A stretch of 64,000 bases of DNA from Novosphingobium terrae (GTDB lineage Bacteria; Pseudomonadota; Alphaproteobacteria; Sphingomonadales; Sphingomonadaceae): positions 1,054,001 to 1,118,000 of the forward strand of contig NZ_JABVZR010000001.1 in NCBI RefSeq assembly GCF_017163935.1, given 5' to 3'. The translations under genes were made by a program, and so were the position numbers. Positions within the stretch are counted from its first letter, which is position 1; each line of letters starts with the position of its first letter. Under the pieces are notes generated by a model. It saw only the letters and a program-made list of their open reading frames with translations, ran no database searches and had not been told where the DNA came from. Shown piece by piece: positions 23,989 through 32,830 of the stretch.

Positions 23989-25587
23989 TCAATGCGGGAT
24001 CATGGCTTGCAGGGTGGCGACCAGATCGGCCTCGGCGGCGGGCTTGTCGCGGCGGATGCGGGCGATGCGGGGAAAGCGCATCGCCAGCTTTGACTTGTGG
24101 CGGTTGCTTTCGTGGATGGAATCGAAGGCGACTTCGAAGACAAGCGATTTCTCCACCTCGCGCACCGGGCCGAAGCGGTTGGTGGTGTGCTGGCGCACAA
24201 AGCTGTCGAGCCATTTGAGGTCTTCGTCGGTGAAGCCGGAATAGGCCTTGCCCACCGGCACCAGTTCGCCGCCTTCTTCCGGCGGGGCGGTCCAGCAACC
24301 GAAGGTGTAGTCCGAATAGAAGCTGGAGCGCTTGCCCGAGCCGCGCTGGGCATACATCAGCACGCAATCGGCGGTGAGCGCGTCGCGCTTCCATTTGTAC
24401 CAGAGCCCCACGCGACGCCCGCCCACATAGGGGCTGTCGCGGCGTTTGAGCATCACGCCCTCAATGGCGGCATCGCGGGCGCCGTCGCGCAGCACGGAGA
24501 GGGCGTTGAAATCCGCCGCCTCGATCAGCAGCGAGAGGTCGAAGCGGGTGGCGGGCAGGCTGGGCATGATCGCTTCCAGCCTTTTGCGGCGCTGGTGCCA
24601 CGGGAGGGGGCGCAGGTCTTCGCTGCCATCCAGCAGCACATCGTAGAGGCGCACGAAGGCCGGGTAGTCCTCCAGCATGCGTGCGCTGACCTGCTTGCGG
24701 CCCAGCCGCTGCTGCAGGGCGTTGAAGCTGGCCGCGCCGCCTTCCTCGCCGCCCTGATGGCTGCCGCGCACCAGCAATTCGCCGTCCAGCACGCCATCGC
24801 GGGTGACGTCCGCCGCCACCTCGGGGAAGGAGGCGGTGATATCGTCGCCGCCCCGACTGTAGAGCCTTGTCTCGCCGCCCATGCGGACGAGTTGCACGCG
24901 GATGCCGTCCCATTTCCATTCGGCGGCGAAGTCGGCCAGATCGACTTGCTCCTCGCCGAGTGGATGGGCGAGCATAAAGGGGCGGAACACCGGGCGATGC
25001 GCGGCATCGGGTTTGGGGCCTTGCCCGCGCGCCCAAGCGAAGAGTTCGGTATAGGGCGGCTCCAGCGCATGCCATGCCTCCTCCACCTCATCCAGAGGCA
25101 GCGTGAAGGCTTGGGCAAAGGCCGTCTTGGCCAGCCTTGCCGACACGCCGATGCGCAAGGCGCCGGTCGCCAGCTTGAGCAGAGCGAAGCGTCCCTTAGC
25201 ATCCAGCCTGTCCAGCAGCGCGGCCAGATCGGCATGGACGCTGCTGCGTGTCATCGCCTGCAACGCTGCGACCGTCTCGCTGAGCCCCGGCGGCGCGGCG
25301 GGCGCATCGGGCGCGGGCCACAGCAGACTGACCGTTTCCGCCGTATCGCCGACATAATCGCGCGAGAGGGCAAACAGCACCGGATCGACCCTCTGCCCGA
25401 TCAGCGCCCGGATCGCGGCAGGCTTCACCGCGGGAAAATCCAGTCCACCGGTCAGCCCGGCCAAGGCCCAGCCGCCATCGGCATCGGTGGCATGGCGCAG
25501 ATAGTCCGCAATCAGATCCAGCTTGCCGTTGCGCGAGCGTGTGTAGATCAGCCGGTCGATGAGGTTGGCGAAATCCTCCACGCTCAA
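23989..25587 (-). CDS. ATP-dependent DNA ligase of the ligase-associated repair system
   Basis: DNA ligase of 532 residues, archaeal/eukaryal in style. The N-terminal helical DNA-binding domain covers about residues 1-195. The adenylation domain starts with EWKWDGIR, where Lys225 is the nucleotidylated residue (KWDG motif). The OB-fold domain ends in FPRIARIRRDKP. This matches the bacterial ligase that accompanies an Lhr-type helicase, an MBL-fold exonuclease and a phosphoesterase (PdeM) in a DNA damage set. Only the exonuclease lies beside it here, overlapping by 4 bases (25584-25587). Helicase and PdeM are not in the window. The housekeeping NAD-dependent LigA would be elsewhere. Confidence 0.92.
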   Translation of the reverse strand: MSVEDFANLIDRLIYTRSRNGKLDLIADYLRHATDADGGWALAGLTGGLDFPAVKPAAIRALIGQRVDPVLFALSRDYVGDTAETVSLLWPAPDAPAAPPGLSETVAALQAMTRSSVHADLAALLDRLDAKGRFALLKLATGALRIGVSARLAKTAFAQAFTLPLDEVEEAWHALEPPYTELFAWARGQGPKPDAAHRPVFRPFMLAHPLGEEQVDLADFAAEWKWDGIRVQLVRMGGETRLYSRGGDDITASFPEVAADVTRDGVLDGELLVRGSHQGGEEGGAASFNALQQRLGRKQVSARMLEDYPAFVRLYDVLLDGSEDLRPLPWHQRRKRLEAIMPSLPATRFDLSLLIEAADFNALSVLRDGARDAAIEGVMLKRRDSPYVGGRRVGLWYKWKRDALTADCVLMYAQRGSGKRSSFYSDYTFGCWTAPPEEGGELVPVGKAYSGFTDEDLKWLDSFVRQHTTNRFGPVREVEKSLVFEVAFDSIHESNRHKSKLAMRFPRIARIRRDKPAAEADLVATLQAMIPH

Positions 25588-26591
25588 TCGTCCTCATCTT
25601 CATAGCCGACCAGATCGAGCGGGCGCGCCTTCAACTGATGCGTCTGGCACCAATGGACCAGCGCATCGTCGCGCCCATGGGTGATCCATGTCTCGGCAGG
25701 CGCAAGTTCGCGGATGGTGGCGGTCAGTTCGTTCCAGTCGGCATGGTCGGAGATCACCAGCGGCAGCTCGACATTGCGCTGCACCGCGCGCTGGCGCACC
25801 CGCATCCAGCCCGAGGCCATGGCGGTGATGGGCTCTGGCAGGCGGCGGCTCCAGCGGTCGTTGAGCGCGGAGGGTGGGGAAAGGATGATCTGGCCTTCAA
25901 GCTCGCCCTTTTCGGCCTCGCTCACCAGCCGCAGATCGCCCAGATCGACGCCCCATTCGGCATAGAGGCGGCACATGGCCTCCATCGCGCCATGCAGCCA
26001 GATGGGGGTGGTGTAACCGGCCAGTCGCAACTCGGCGATCACCCGCTGCGCCTTGCCCAAGGCATAGGCGCCCACCAGCACGCAGCGCTGGGGATGCGCG
26101 TTGCGCGCTTCCAGCAGGCGGGCGATTTCCCCGGCAATCGGCGGATGGACGAAGACCGGCAGGGCAAAGGTCGCCTCGGTCACCAGAATGTCGCAGGGCA
26201 CCGGCTCAAAGGGCAGGCAGGTGGGATCGGGGCGGCGTTTGTAATCGCCGGTCACGACCACGGTTTCGCCCTGCCGCTCCAGCACCACCTGCGCCGAGCC
26301 CAGCACATGCCCCGCCGGGGCCAGCCATGCGGTGATGCCATCGCCCAGCGCGATCCGTTCATGCAGGGCGAGGGGATGCGCGCCCTCCGCCAAGCCATAG
26401 CGCAAGGCCATGATCGCCAGCGTTTCGGGTGTGGCGATGGTCTGGCCATGGCCGCCGCGCGCGTGATCGGCATGGCCATGGGTAACCAGCGCCCGGCCCA
26501 CCGGTATGGAGGGGTCGACCCAGATATCCGCTCCGGGCAGATAGAGGCCCTGCGGTGTGGGGCTGATCCATGACGATGCTGTCAAAGCCAT
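25584..26591 (-). CDS. Ligase-associated exonuclease, metallo-beta-lactamase fold
   Basis: Predicted nuclease of 335 residues in the beta-CASP/SNM1-like metallo-beta-lactamase group that travels with Lhr-type DNA ligases. The metal-binding motif is THGHADHARG; further His/Asp ligands appear in GHVLGSAQVVLE and VVVTGDYKRRPDP, and a C-terminal SDHADW and ITHGRDD. All belong to the active site. It starts at ATG 26591 (GGGAGGA upstream) and its stop overlaps the ligase start by 4 bases, so the two are translationally coupled. Confidence 0.9.
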   Translation of the reverse strand: MALTASSWISPTPQGLYLPGADIWVDPSIPVGRALVTHGHADHARGGHGQTIATPETLAIMALRYGLAEGAHPLALHERIALGDGITAWLAPAGHVLGSAQVVLERQGETVVVTGDYKRRPDPTCLPFEPVPCDILVTEATFALPVFVHPPIAGEIARLLEARNAHPQRCVLVGAYALGKAQRVIAELRLAGYTTPIWLHGAMEAMCRLYAEWGVDLGDLRLVSEAEKGELEGQIILSPPSALNDRWSRRLPEPITAMASGWMRVRQRAVQRNVELPLVISDHADWNELTATIRELAPAETWITHGRDDALVHWCQTHQLKARPLDLVGYEDEDD

Positions 26592-26750
26592 GAATCCTCC
26601 CGGCGCCGACTGTGTTCAGGAGAAAGCGCCACCAAGGGTTCTCGTTCCGCAATTAAGGAGACTTCCCTACCAATCCCTAGGGGTTTGCGCTTATTCTGAA
26701 CGCATGGGGTTTTGACTCAAGCGTAAGCGGCCTCCTGTTAGCCTCAGAGG

Positions 26751-29270
26751 ATGGATCTCTCTAACGCGCCAAAGGCCGCCTGTCTCGACCGGGCAAGACT
26801 CGATGTGCTTGCCGGGCTGGGCATTCTCGATTCCGCGCCAGAGCAGGATTTCGATGAGTTGACGCGGCTGGCCGCTGTCGCTCTGGGCGTTGAGTGCGCC
26901 GCGATCAGCCTGCTGGATGACAAGCGCCAGTGGTACAAGGCGCGCCACAACATTCCCTTCGAGGAAACGCCGCTCGATGTGGCCTTTTGCATCTATACGG
27001 TGGCCTCGCGCGAGATTCTGGTGGTGCCCGATGCCACGCTCGATCCGCGCTTTCGCGACAATCCTTTCGTCACGCCAGAGGATGGCATCCGCTTCTATGC
27101 GGGCGTGCCGCTGATCGTGAATTCGGGCCATTGCCTGGGCACGCTGTGCGTCTTCGACACGAAGGCGCGGGCTGGCCTCGATGACATCCAGTTGCGATTG
27201 CTGGCCGATCTGGCCCGGCTGGCCAGCGATCTGATCGAGGCGCGGCGCTTCAACCGCATGGGCGAGATCGCCAGCAAGGTGGTCGATGCCACCTCCGATG
27301 CGGTGCTGGCGGTCGATCCGGATGGAGCCATCGTCTACTGGAATCCGGCAGCCGAGGCGATGTTCGGCCATGCTGCCCGCGATGTGCTGGGCCATGGCAT
27401 CGAACTGATGCTGCCCGATGGCCTGCCCGAGCCGGGCAGCGCCGCCGCGTCACGGGGCGAGGCGCTGGCCTGTCGCGCGGATGGCAGCAGCTTTCCGGTC
27501 GAGCTGTCCGTGGCGCCCTGGGCGCAGGGGACCACCACGCGCGGTGTCGCCGCGATCCTGCGCGACATCGGCCATCGCAAGGCGCTTCAGCGTGACCATG
27601 AGCATGCCAAGGCCTTCCTCGACAATGTGGTGAGCAATCTGCCTGCGATGCTCTTCGTCAAGGATGTGCAGAGCCGGCAATATCTGGTCGTCAATCAGGC
27701 GGGCGAAAAGGTGATCGGGCGCGAGGCCGCCGAGATGATCGGCCAAACCGATCTCGACCTCTTTCCCGAATATGGTGCCGGTTACGAAGAGCGCGACACC
27801 GAAGCCGCCGCATCTTGCGAACCGCATGTCTTCGAAAGCACCTTCACCCGCGATGATGGCGAAACCGTCCATCTGCGCACCATCCGCAAGCTGATCGACG
27901 GGCCCGACCGGCCCGGCCAGTACATCCTTGGCATTTCCGAGGATGTCACCCAGATCCGCCAGCAGGAGGCCGAGGTGCTGCGCCTCGCCCATTACGATAC
28001 GTTGACCGGGCTGCTCAACCGCGCCAGCTTCACCGACCGCATCCACCGCATGGTGCAGGAGCGCGCGCCTTTCGCCATGCTCAGCATCGATCTCGACCGC
28101 TTCAAGGCGGTGAATGACATGTTCGGCCATCCGGTGGGCGATGCCGTGCTGGTGCAGGTGGGCGAGCGGTTGAATTCGGTCATTGGCGGCGGCGATTGGG
28201 TGGCGCGCATCGGCGGCGATGAATTCTTCGCCATCCTGCCGGGTGAGAATCTGCGCCACCGCGCGGAGCAGGTTGCCGAGGCCATCGTGCGCCGCTTGAG
28301 CGCGCCTTTCTCCACCGAGCGCGGCGTGGCCCATCTGGGGGCCTCGATCGGCGTGGTGCTGATGCCCGAGGACGGCACCACCACCGAGCAATTGCGCGAG
28401 AATGTCGATCTGGCGCTCTATCGCGCCAAGATGAACGGGCGTTCGGGCGTCTGCTTCTTCAACAGCGCCATGGATGCCGCGGCTCAGGATCGGCGCAGCG
28501 TGGCGCGCGATCTGCGTCAGGCGGTGGCCAATGGCGAGATCACTTTGGCCTATCAGCCGCTGATCTGCACCAGGACCGGGCAGGTCGCCAGCGCCGAGGC
28601 TCTGGCGCGCTGGACCCATCCTGATCGCGGTCCGATCCGGCCCGACATCTTCATCCCCATGGCCGAGGAATATGGCCTGATCGATGTGCTGGGCGAGCAA
28701 TTGCTGCGCAAGGCTTGCGTGGATGCCCAGACATGGCCCGAGCCGCTCTGCGTGGCGGTCAATCTCTCGCCCTTGCAGTTCCTGTCGAACCAGCTGATCG
28801 CCACGGTGCGCGAGGCGCTGAAGGTCTCGGGTCTGGCGCCTCAGCGTCTGCAGTTGGAGGTGACCGAGGGGCTGCTGATCCGCGATGTGGAGCGCACCTT
28901 CGCCCAGCTGGAGCAATTGCGCGAGCTGGGCATCCAGATCCTGATCGACGATTTCGGGGTGGGCTATTCCTCGCTCAGCTATTTCCAGCGCTTCATCTTC
29001 GACAAGGTGAAGATCGACAAGAGCTTCATCAACGACATCGCCACCTCCAGCGCGGCGCGGGCCATCGTTCAGGCGGTTGTCGGGCTGGGGCAGGAGCTGG
29101 GCATGGCCGTGGTGGCCGAGGGCGTGGAGAATGAGGAGCAGATGGGCCTGCTGGTGGGGCTGGGCTGCACCCATTTGCAGGGCTATCTCTTCAGCCATCC
29201 GATTTCGGCCAAGGCGCTGGCGCGCTTCCCGGACAGCAAGGGGGTTATCCCCGCGCGTACTGCCGCTTAG
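26751..29270 (+). CDS. Cyclic-di-GMP regulator with GAF, PAS, GGDEF and EAL domains
   Basis: Large soluble signalling protein (839 residues) of the diguanylate cyclase/phosphodiesterase type. In order: a GAF domain (about 20-160, CIYTVASREILVVPDATLD), two PAS domains (about 175-280 and 290-405), a GGDEF domain with an intact GGDEF motif at 488-492, and an EAL domain whose signature is SAEALARW (Glu616, Ala617, Leu618). The EAL metal and catalytic residues (NLSPLQF, LEVTEG, IDDFGVGYSS, KIDKSFI, VVAEGVE) look complete. Both activities could therefore function, with one probably dominant under the control of the N-terminal sensors. No transmembrane segment. It stands alone, starting at ATG 26751. 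Confidence 0.95.
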   Translation: MDLSNAPKAACLDRARLDVLAGLGILDSAPEQDFDELTRLAAVALGVECAAISLLDDKRQWYKARHNIPFEETPLDVAFCIYTVASREILVVPDATLDPRFRDNPFVTPEDGIRFYAGVPLIVNSGHCLGTLCVFDTKARAGLDDIQLRLLADLARLASDLIEARRFNRMGEIASKVVDATSDAVLAVDPDGAIVYWNPAAEAMFGHAARDVLGHGIELMLPDGLPEPGSAAASRGEALACRADGSSFPVELSVAPWAQGTTTRGVAAILRDIGHRKALQRDHEHAKAFLDNVVSNLPAMLFVKDVQSRQYLVVNQAGEKVIGREAAEMIGQTDLDLFPEYGAGYEERDTEAAASCEPHVFESTFTRDDGETVHLRTIRKLIDGPDRPGQYILGISEDVTQIRQQEAEVLRLAHYDTLTGLLNRASFTDRIHRMVQERAPFAMLSIDLDRFKAVNDMFGHPVGDAVLVQVGERLNSVIGGGDWVARIGGDEFFAILPGENLRHRAEQVAEAIVRRLSAPFSTERGVAHLGASIGVVLMPEDGTTTEQLRENVDLALYRAKMNGRSGVCFFNSAMDAAAQDRRSVARDLRQAVANGEITLAYQPLICTRTGQVASAEALARWTHPDRGPIRPDIFIPMAEEYGLIDVLGEQLLRKACVDAQTWPEPLCVAVNLSPLQFLSNQLIATVREALKVSGLAPQRLQLEVTEGLLIRDVERTFAQLEQLRELGIQILIDDFGVGYSSLSYFQRFIFDKVKIDKSFINDIATSSAARAIVQAVVGLGQELGMAVVAEGVENEEQMGLLVGLGCTHLQGYLFSHPISAKALARFPDSKGVIPARTAA

Positions 29271-29320
29271 GTCGGGGAGCGTTAAAAGGTAGGAAATTCA
29301 GGGAAGCAAGCCTCCGGCGG

Positions 29321-29379
29321 GCAAAGGGCCATCGCCCTTTGCAATCCCTTTATTGTCTGCCTTGCGTTGCGGGTTCGGC
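29321..29379. repeat. Hairpin repeat family B, copy 1
   Basis: Arms GCAAAGGGC / GCCCTTTGC (29321-29329, 29334-29342) around CATC, followed by a 35-base tail (29345-29379) starting TCCCTTTATTGTCTGC. The tail matches the one at 36337-36371 in 30 of 35 positions, with the same order of hairpin and tail. It lies after the GGDEF/EAL gene. Confidence 0.6.
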
Positions 29380-29466
29380 GTCAGATATCGGGCGCGATGT
29401 GGCAGCTATTGTAAGCCGCTTCGCGGAATGGGAATTCCCGTAAAGTTGGGGGAAGCAGGCATCGGA

Positions 29467-29787
29467 TCAGCGATTTGGTGCGTCTCGACCTAACAAAACA
29501 ACCTCTCTGCCAAGGGCAACCATATCACCGCCGTCAAAGGTTCTCAGGCCAAAAAATGGATCGCCTTCCGGATTATGAATATGTGCCTCGGCTTGAACGA
29601 GTATGGTCAGAAACTCTTCGCCATCCTTCTTGCACAAAGCATATTGCGGTATCAAAATATCTAGCGCTCTGCTTTGGGAGCCGTCATTCGACTGCAGGCA
29701 AAAGACAGCATTTCCTTGACCAATGTCTTCCACCGTTGCGGATCGACCTGATATGAAACCTGTGATGGGAAGGGGAGGACAAATCAT
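29467..29787 (-). CDS. Hypothetical protein in a lower-GC patch
   Basis: Possible gene of 106 residues from ATG 29787 (a TTG at 29823 would add 12). The composition is noticeably less GC-rich than the neighbours, and the coding strand has fewer GC third positions. Parts look like real protein (LILIPQYALCKKDGEEF-type strand and helix alternation, HNPEGDPFFGLRTFDGGDMV), but I know no family and see no Shine-Dalgarno sequence. It could be a recently acquired or decaying gene. Confidence 0.45.
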   Translation of the reverse strand: MICPPLPITGFISGRSATVEDIGQGNAVFCLQSNDGSQSRALDILIPQYALCKKDGEEFLTILVQAEAHIHNPEGDPFFGLRTFDGGDMVALGREVVLLGRDAPNR

Positions 29788-29918
29788 GGACGGATTATTT
29801 GCGCAAAAAGCGAATGTCCGCAAGTTTTTCGTGTTCGGAATGTTCGCTTTGTGCTGAAATATCTATGTGGCATTCGCAAAGTTCTATGTTTGAATTTACT
29901 CATGCCGTCTAGTCAGCC

Positions 29919-31424
29919 TTACTCTTCCGTGCGCACCGTCAGCATGGCCCCGGCGGCGATCAGCAGCGTGGCGGCGGCAAAGCCCATGGTGTAGACGGGC
30001 TGGCCGGGGAAGAAGGCCTCCATCACGCTGCGCATCACCGTGGCCACCAGCAATTGCGGCACCACCACAAAGACGTTGAACAGGCCCATCGAAACACCCA
30101 GCTTGCTCTGCGGCAGGCTGGAGGCCAGGATCGCATAGGGCATCGCCAGAATGGAGGCCCAGCAGATGCCGATCCCCACCTCGGCCAGTTGCAAAGCCTC
30201 TGGTGAGCGGATCACCAGATAGGAGGCAAAGCCCGCAGCCCCGCAGCACAGGCTGAGCGCATGCGTGCGCGCCTTGCCGATCCGCGCCGACAGCCACGGC
30301 AGCAGCGCCAGCGCCGCTACAGCGGCCACGCCATTGTAGATCGAGAACAGTCGCCCCACCCAATTGGCGGCCTGCTGATAGGCGGGACTGGCTGGATCAC
30401 TGGCGCCAAAGGCATATTGCGCCACGATCGGCGTGGAATAGATCCACATCACAAACAGCGCCGACCAGCTGAAGAACTGCACCAGCGCCAGCCGCTTCAT
30501 CAGCGGCGGCATGCCCGAAAAATCGCCCACCACGCTGGAGAGCATATTCGGCCGCCCGGCGCGCGCCATGAAGATTGCGGCGGCATAGGCCAGCCCATAA
30601 GCCGCCAGCAGCGCGGCCAGCAGATAAAGCTCCTTGGCCAGTGACCAATGCGCCACCAGCAGCGCCAGCAGGCCTCCGGCAGCAAGCCAGATCAGCGCGA
30701 CAGCAGGATTGTTGCGAGCCAGCGCCGCATCGGGGGCGGGCGTGTCATGCGCCTCGCCGAAAGCGGCCATCTGGGCGGGGGAATATTCCTGCGTGCTCAG
30801 CACCGTCCACAGCACGGAGGCCAGCAGCGCCGCGCCGCCCGCCCAGAAGCTGTAGCGCACCGTGGCGGGAATTTCCCCGGCAGGCGCCACATTGGAAACG
30901 CCCGCCCAGTCCAGCATGCTGGGAAACAGCGAGCCGATCACCGCGCCTACGCCGATAAAGGCCGTCTGCACCGCATAACCTGCCGTGTGCTGATCGCGCC
31001 CCAACATATCGCCGACAAAGGCACGAAACGGCTCCATCGAGATGTTGAGGCTGGCATCGAGCAACCACAGCAACAGCGCAGCCCCGATCAGCACATGGCT
31101 GAGCGGCATGGCCGCCAGCGCCAGCGCGGCCAGAATGGCCCCGGCCAGAAAATAGGGACGGCGGCGCCCGAAGCGGCCTAGCCATGTCCGGTCTGACAGA
31201 TGGCCGATCACCGGCTGCACCAGCAGGCCGGTCAGGGGAGCTGCCACCCACAGCGCGGCCAGATCATCGACATTGGAGCCCAGCGACTGGAAGACCCGGC
31301 TCATATTGGCGTTTTGCAGCGCAAAGCCGATCTGGATGCCGAAGAAGCCGAAGCTGATGTTTCCCAGATCACGCCAGCCCAATCGGGGCTTTGCTGCGCC
31401 ATGCTGCGCGATATGATCCTTCAA
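29919..31424 (-). CDS. MFS sugar transporter (SLC45/GPH-like, maltose-type)
   Basis: Inner-membrane permease of 501 residues with about 12 transmembrane helices. It resembles the SLC45-type and related proton-coupled disaccharide transporters: FGFFGIQIGFALQNANMSRV in helix 1 and SDRTWLGRFGRRRPYFLAGA after helix 2, the RxGRRRP loop of that group. TTG 31424 is the start: a GGGAG site lies 7 bases upstream, and the next in-frame ATG is deep in helix 1. A LacI-type operator is at 31505-31516, upstream. It neighbours the LacI regulator and glucosidases, so it likely imports maltose or maltodextrins. Confidence 0.9.
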   Translation of the reverse strand: MKDHIAQHGAAKPRLGWRDLGNISFGFFGIQIGFALQNANMSRVFQSLGSNVDDLAALWVAAPLTGLLVQPVIGHLSDRTWLGRFGRRRPYFLAGAILAALALAAMPLSHVLIGAALLLWLLDASLNISMEPFRAFVGDMLGRDQHTAGYAVQTAFIGVGAVIGSLFPSMLDWAGVSNVAPAGEIPATVRYSFWAGGAALLASVLWTVLSTQEYSPAQMAAFGEAHDTPAPDAALARNNPAVALIWLAAGGLLALLVAHWSLAKELYLLAALLAAYGLAYAAAIFMARAGRPNMLSSVVGDFSGMPPLMKRLALVQFFSWSALFVMWIYSTPIVAQYAFGASDPASPAYQQAANWVGRLFSIYNGVAAVAALALLPWLSARIGKARTHALSLCCGAAGFASYLVIRSPEALQLAEVGIGICWASILAMPYAILASSLPQSKLGVSMGLFNVFVVVPQLLVATVMRSVMEAFFPGQPVYTMGFAAATLLIAAGAMLTVRTEE

Positions 31425-31504
31425 CCCCCGTCTCCCTTTATAGGCTTATGCCTTGATCGGTTTATGGCCCTGCGGTCGCATGGGGACGTGATTTGAGCAA
31501 TCAC

Positions 31505-31516
31505 GTATACGAATAC
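31505..31516. promoter_or_regulatory. LacI-type operator upstream of the sugar transporter
   Basis: GTATACGAATAC differs by one base from the perfect palindrome GTATACGTATAC at 32662-32673. It lies 81 bases upstream of the transporter start and just beyond the lacI stop, so the regulator probably represses the transporter from here. Confidence 0.6.
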
Positions 31517-31541
31517 CATGCAGTGAAATCGGGCGGTGAAT

Positions 31542-32576
31542 TCACGCTCCGCTGCTGCGCCGGACCGTCAGCCGGGCGGGCAGCATCGGCGAGGGCAGGG
31601 GGCGATCCTCGATCTGGGCCAGCAGCGTGTCGATCAGCAGTTCCCCCGCGCCGCGCAGATCCTGCACCAGCGTGGTGAGCGGCGGGCTGGTCATGGCGGC
31701 GGCGGGAATGTCGTCGAAACCCACAATGGCGACATCCTCGGGCACGCGCAGCCCCTTGGCGGCCAGCGCCCGCAGCGCGCCGATGGCGATCAGGTCCGAG
31801 CCTGCGAAGATCGCGTCGAAGCCCGTGCCCCGCTCGATCAGTGCCATGGCGGCGGAATAGCCATCATCCTCGGTGGTGTAGGCATCGGCTTGCAGCGCCG
31901 GATCATGCTTCAGGCCCGCAGCATGCTGCGCGGCAAGCAGGCCCCGGTAACGCTCGGCGAATTCGGGGTAATGCTCGTCGGCCTGGCCCAGAAAGGCGAT
32001 GCGGCGGCGGCCTTTGGCGATCAGATGCTCGCCCGCCATGCGGCCAGCGCCGAAATTGTCGCTGCCCACCGTGGCGCCGATGTTATCCGACCCTACCGAG
32101 CCCCAGCGCACAAAGCGCGTGCCCTGCGCCACCAACCCGGTCAGCCGCTGCTCATAGAGTGCATAATCGCCGTAGCCGAGCAGGATCATGCCATCCGCCC
32201 GGTGGCTGTCCTGATAGCGTGTGTGCCAGTCATCCTCCATTTTCTGGAAGGAAATCAGCAGGTCCAGCCCGCGTTTGGTGCATTGTCGGGTGATCGCCCC
32301 CAGCATGGCGAGGAAGAAGGGGTTGATCTTCGATTCATCGGGCGTGGGGTCTTCAAAGAACAGCAGGGCGATGGTGTTGGCCCGCTGGGACCGCAGCGAG
32401 GAAGCGTTCTTGTCGACCGTATAGTTCAGCTCACGCGCAATGGCCTCGATGCGGGCGCGGGTTTCGGCGCTGATCGCGCGGCTGCCCCGCAGGGCACGGC
32501 TGACCGTGGGCTGGGACACCCCCGCCAGATAGGCAATGTCGAAACTGGTGGGCTTGCCTGATCCCCGCTGGCTCAT
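31542..32576 (-). CDS. LacI family repressor of the maltodextrin genes
   Basis: Regulator of 344 residues. The N-terminal HTH and hinge (SFDIAYLAGVSQPTVSRALR, ISAETRARIEAIARELNY) begin at about residue 11. The periplasmic-binding-like effector domain follows (IALLFFEDPTPDES, RMAGEHLIAKGRRRIAFLGQ). ATG 32576 has GGGGAA upstream; an upstream in-frame start would add a non-HTH leader. It lies between the transporter and amylase genes and is flanked by GTATAC-type palindromes, so it is the obvious controller of both. The inducer is probably maltose or a maltodextrin. Confidence 0.93.
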   Translation of the reverse strand: MSQRGSGKPTSFDIAYLAGVSQPTVSRALRGSRAISAETRARIEAIARELNYTVDKNASSLRSQRANTIALLFFEDPTPDESKINPFFLAMLGAITRQCTKRGLDLLISFQKMEDDWHTRYQDSHRADGMILLGYGDYALYEQRLTGLVAQGTRFVRWGSVGSDNIGATVGSDNFGAGRMAGEHLIAKGRRRIAFLGQADEHYPEFAERYRGLLAAQHAAGLKHDPALQADAYTTEDDGYSAAMALIERGTGFDAIFAGSDLIAIGALRALAAKGLRVPEDVAIVGFDDIPAAAMTSPPLTTLVQDLRGAGELLIDTLLAQIEDRPLPSPMLPARLTVRRSSGA

Positions 32577-32661
32577 CGCCGTCTTCCCCGTTGTTCCTCT
32601 GGCCGGTTCCCTGAGGGAAAGGAGCCTCTGGCGCCACACGCCGATGCCCGCTCTGCCATGC

Positions 32662-32673
32662 GTATACGTATAC
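32662..32673. promoter_or_regulatory. LacI-type operator between lacI and the amylase gene
   Basis: Perfect 12-base palindrome GTATACGTATAC in the intergenic space of the divergent lacI and alpha-amylase genes, with a one-mismatch partner at 31505. LacI-family sites have a central CG, as here. Confidence 0.65.
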
Positions 32674-32830
32674 CATCTTCAAAGCCGACTAAAGCGCGCT
32701 GTATCAAGGTGATCAACAGGGCGAAACCGCCCCGATCAGACAACAGCGCCAAGCCAAACGGGCAGGCCAATTCTTGGGGGGATCTTCTGACCATGTCACC
32801 AATGGCAACGTGCTGGCCGGGCGCGATTCG

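Noticed and set aside
27450..29198. A 582-codon open frame on the minus strand
   Set aside because: Antisense to the GGDEF and EAL domains of the cyclic-di-GMP protein; explained by codon bias.
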